In this document: one piece after another, positions 63,365-64,000 of the stretch
Numbering within the stretch: the first letter of the stretch is position 1
Layout of the letters: every line of letters begins with the position of its first letter
Origin: JAGQYH01 sp041393015
GTDB lineage: Bacteria; Bacteroidota; Bacteroidia; Chitinophagales; JADIYW01
Assembly (NCBI GenBank): GCA_041393015.1
Contig: JAWKKV010000001.1
Coordinates: forward strand, 434,001 to 498,000
Direction: 5' to 3'
DNA: 64,000 bases
Notes under the pieces: generated by a model
The model's database searches: none
Seen by the model: only the letters and a program-made list of their open reading frames with translations
What the model was told of the DNA's origin: nothing
Position numbers and translations under genes: made by a program

Positions 63365-64000
63365 ATGCCAACATACGATAAATACATAGGAAAAGAAGTT
63401 GTTAAAAGAGCTTGGAGTCAAATTCAAAAATCACTCATCTCTGAAGATGGCAGACTCCGACAGTTATTTTCCTTAAAACCCATTGAATTGTACGATGCCA
63501 ATACTGCTTTAGAAGTGAATGGCGCTTCCATTAAAATGGAGATTAAATCTTATTTAGAGAACATTATTCAGAAGCAAGCTAAAAAAGGCTTCAATATTTG
63601 GCCTTTTACCAATTGGGCAGAAGGCAGTTCTTTAAAATATAAGTTTAATGTTGTGGTGAACGGAAAGATGGATTACCCCAATATGGAAGTTTGGGTAAGA
63701 AATACTTTCAAAGACAAACCTTATACTTTTAGAAAAGGTCGTTACTTATTAAAGCTTGAAGACGTAAAACAAATTAGTGGCAGCGATAAACGTTTAGAGT
63801 TTAAACTCGATTTATTTGGTAGTATTAGAATTTGGAAATTTAGATTTAAAACAAAAAGTGTTTTAACATTTGAAGCTGATCCCATCTACGATCCTAAATC
63901 TCAAATGATTAAAGTAGAAGATGTTGACTACCGTTTTGAGACTGCTAATATCCTTTTGAAATTATTGGACAGATACTATCACAATGATTTTAAGGAGTTT
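63365..64000 (+). CDS. DUF4403-like protein, 3' end outside window
   Basis: The frame is open from ATG 63365 to the window edge (212 codons). The product starts 'MPTYDKYIGKEVVKRAWSQIQKS' and contains 'INGASIKMEI'-like lipid-binding-type strands (LEVNGASIKMEI), 'KGRYLLKLEDVKQ' and 'DPIYDPKSQMIKVEDVDYRFETANILLKLLDRYY'. The last block matches the 'P.YD..t..l.l.dv......T.n.L' pattern of DUF4403, a Bacteroidota family of unknown function. No signal peptide is seen at this start. Confidence 0.75.
   Translation, partial: MPTYDKYIGKEVVKRAWSQIQKSLISEDGRLRQLFSLKPIELYDANTALEVNGASIKMEIKSYLENIIQKQAKKGFNIWPFTNWAEGSSLKYKFNVVVNGKMDYPNMEVWVRNTFKDKPYTFRKGRYLLKLEDVKQISGSDKRLEFKLDLFGSIRIWKFRFKTKSVLTFEADPIYDPKSQMIKVEDVDYRFETANILLKLLDRYYHNDFKEF

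Overview
The window is AT-rich DNA from a member of the Bacteroidota, most likely a free-living Flavobacteriales-type organism (the order is inference). The evidence is a giant secreted protein ending in a type IX secretion (T9SS) sorting domain of the YPNPF type, Bacteroidota-style TAnnTTTG promoter elements, almost no Shine-Dalgarno sequences, several TTG starts, and the conserved gene order hydrolase - CBS - nadK - OmpH-like barrel - uppS - bamA - skp - skp - murI. I found no tRNA, rRNA or CRISPR array. No spacer between genes exceeds 300 bases, except for the damaged stretch inside the giant repeat gene.

Layout. 1-5194: a partial unknown gene, guaB, pheS, a Doc-type toxin-antitoxin pair and a radical SAM/SPASM enzyme. 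5396-21823: a dense stress island. It holds a DUF2892 membrane protein, a CBS-pair protein, a wax ester synthase/diacylglycerol acyltransferase, a coiled-coil protein, a DUF302 protein and three universal stress proteins. It also holds a PAS-GAF histidine kinase, its partner regulator (a receiver domain fused to a CRP/FNR-type DNA-binding protein), a P2A-type cation ATPase, a frameshifted VTT/DedA-like membrane gene, a DinD-like protein, OsmC, CbpA, CbpM and a strongly diverged sigma-factor-like protein. FNR-like palindromes (TGAT-N4-ATCA) lie at key divergent promoters of the island and fit the DNA-binding domain of the hybrid regulator. The gene content recalls the mycobacterial DosR dormancy regulon.

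21914-23303: a complete IS3-family insertion sequence with inverted repeats, a 3-bp target duplication and an A_AAA_AAC frameshift heptamer. It landed directly beside one of the palindromes. 23380-38474: one giant gene (about 15.1 kb, minus strand) for a secreted repeat protein made of HYR domains and about thirty copies of an 80-residue HYR-like repeat, with lamin-tail-like domains inserted inside repeat units. It is broken into pieces by a roughly 470-bp stretch with many small indels. A small lipocalin-like secreted protein precedes it.

39245-49885: a TMTC-like membrane protein with TPRs, an ECF sigma factor, uvrA followed by a large membrane protein, a secreted TPR protein, a Na/Ca antiporter-type exchanger and an oligopeptide-binding lipoprotein. 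50178-59126: envelope biogenesis cluster (undecaprenyl diphosphate synthase, BamA, two Skp chaperones, glutamate racemase) with NAD kinase. 59121-64000: a MurG-like glycosyltransferase, a tiny lipoprotein, a DMT exporter, two thioredoxin-fold proteins, a DUF2188 protein and the start of a DUF4403-like gene.

How it fits together: the kinase/hybrid-regulator pair sits centrally in the stress island and probably controls it. The envelope cluster serves outer-membrane assembly and peptidoglycan supply. The giant T9SS cargo is probably a surface adhesin or matrix protein.
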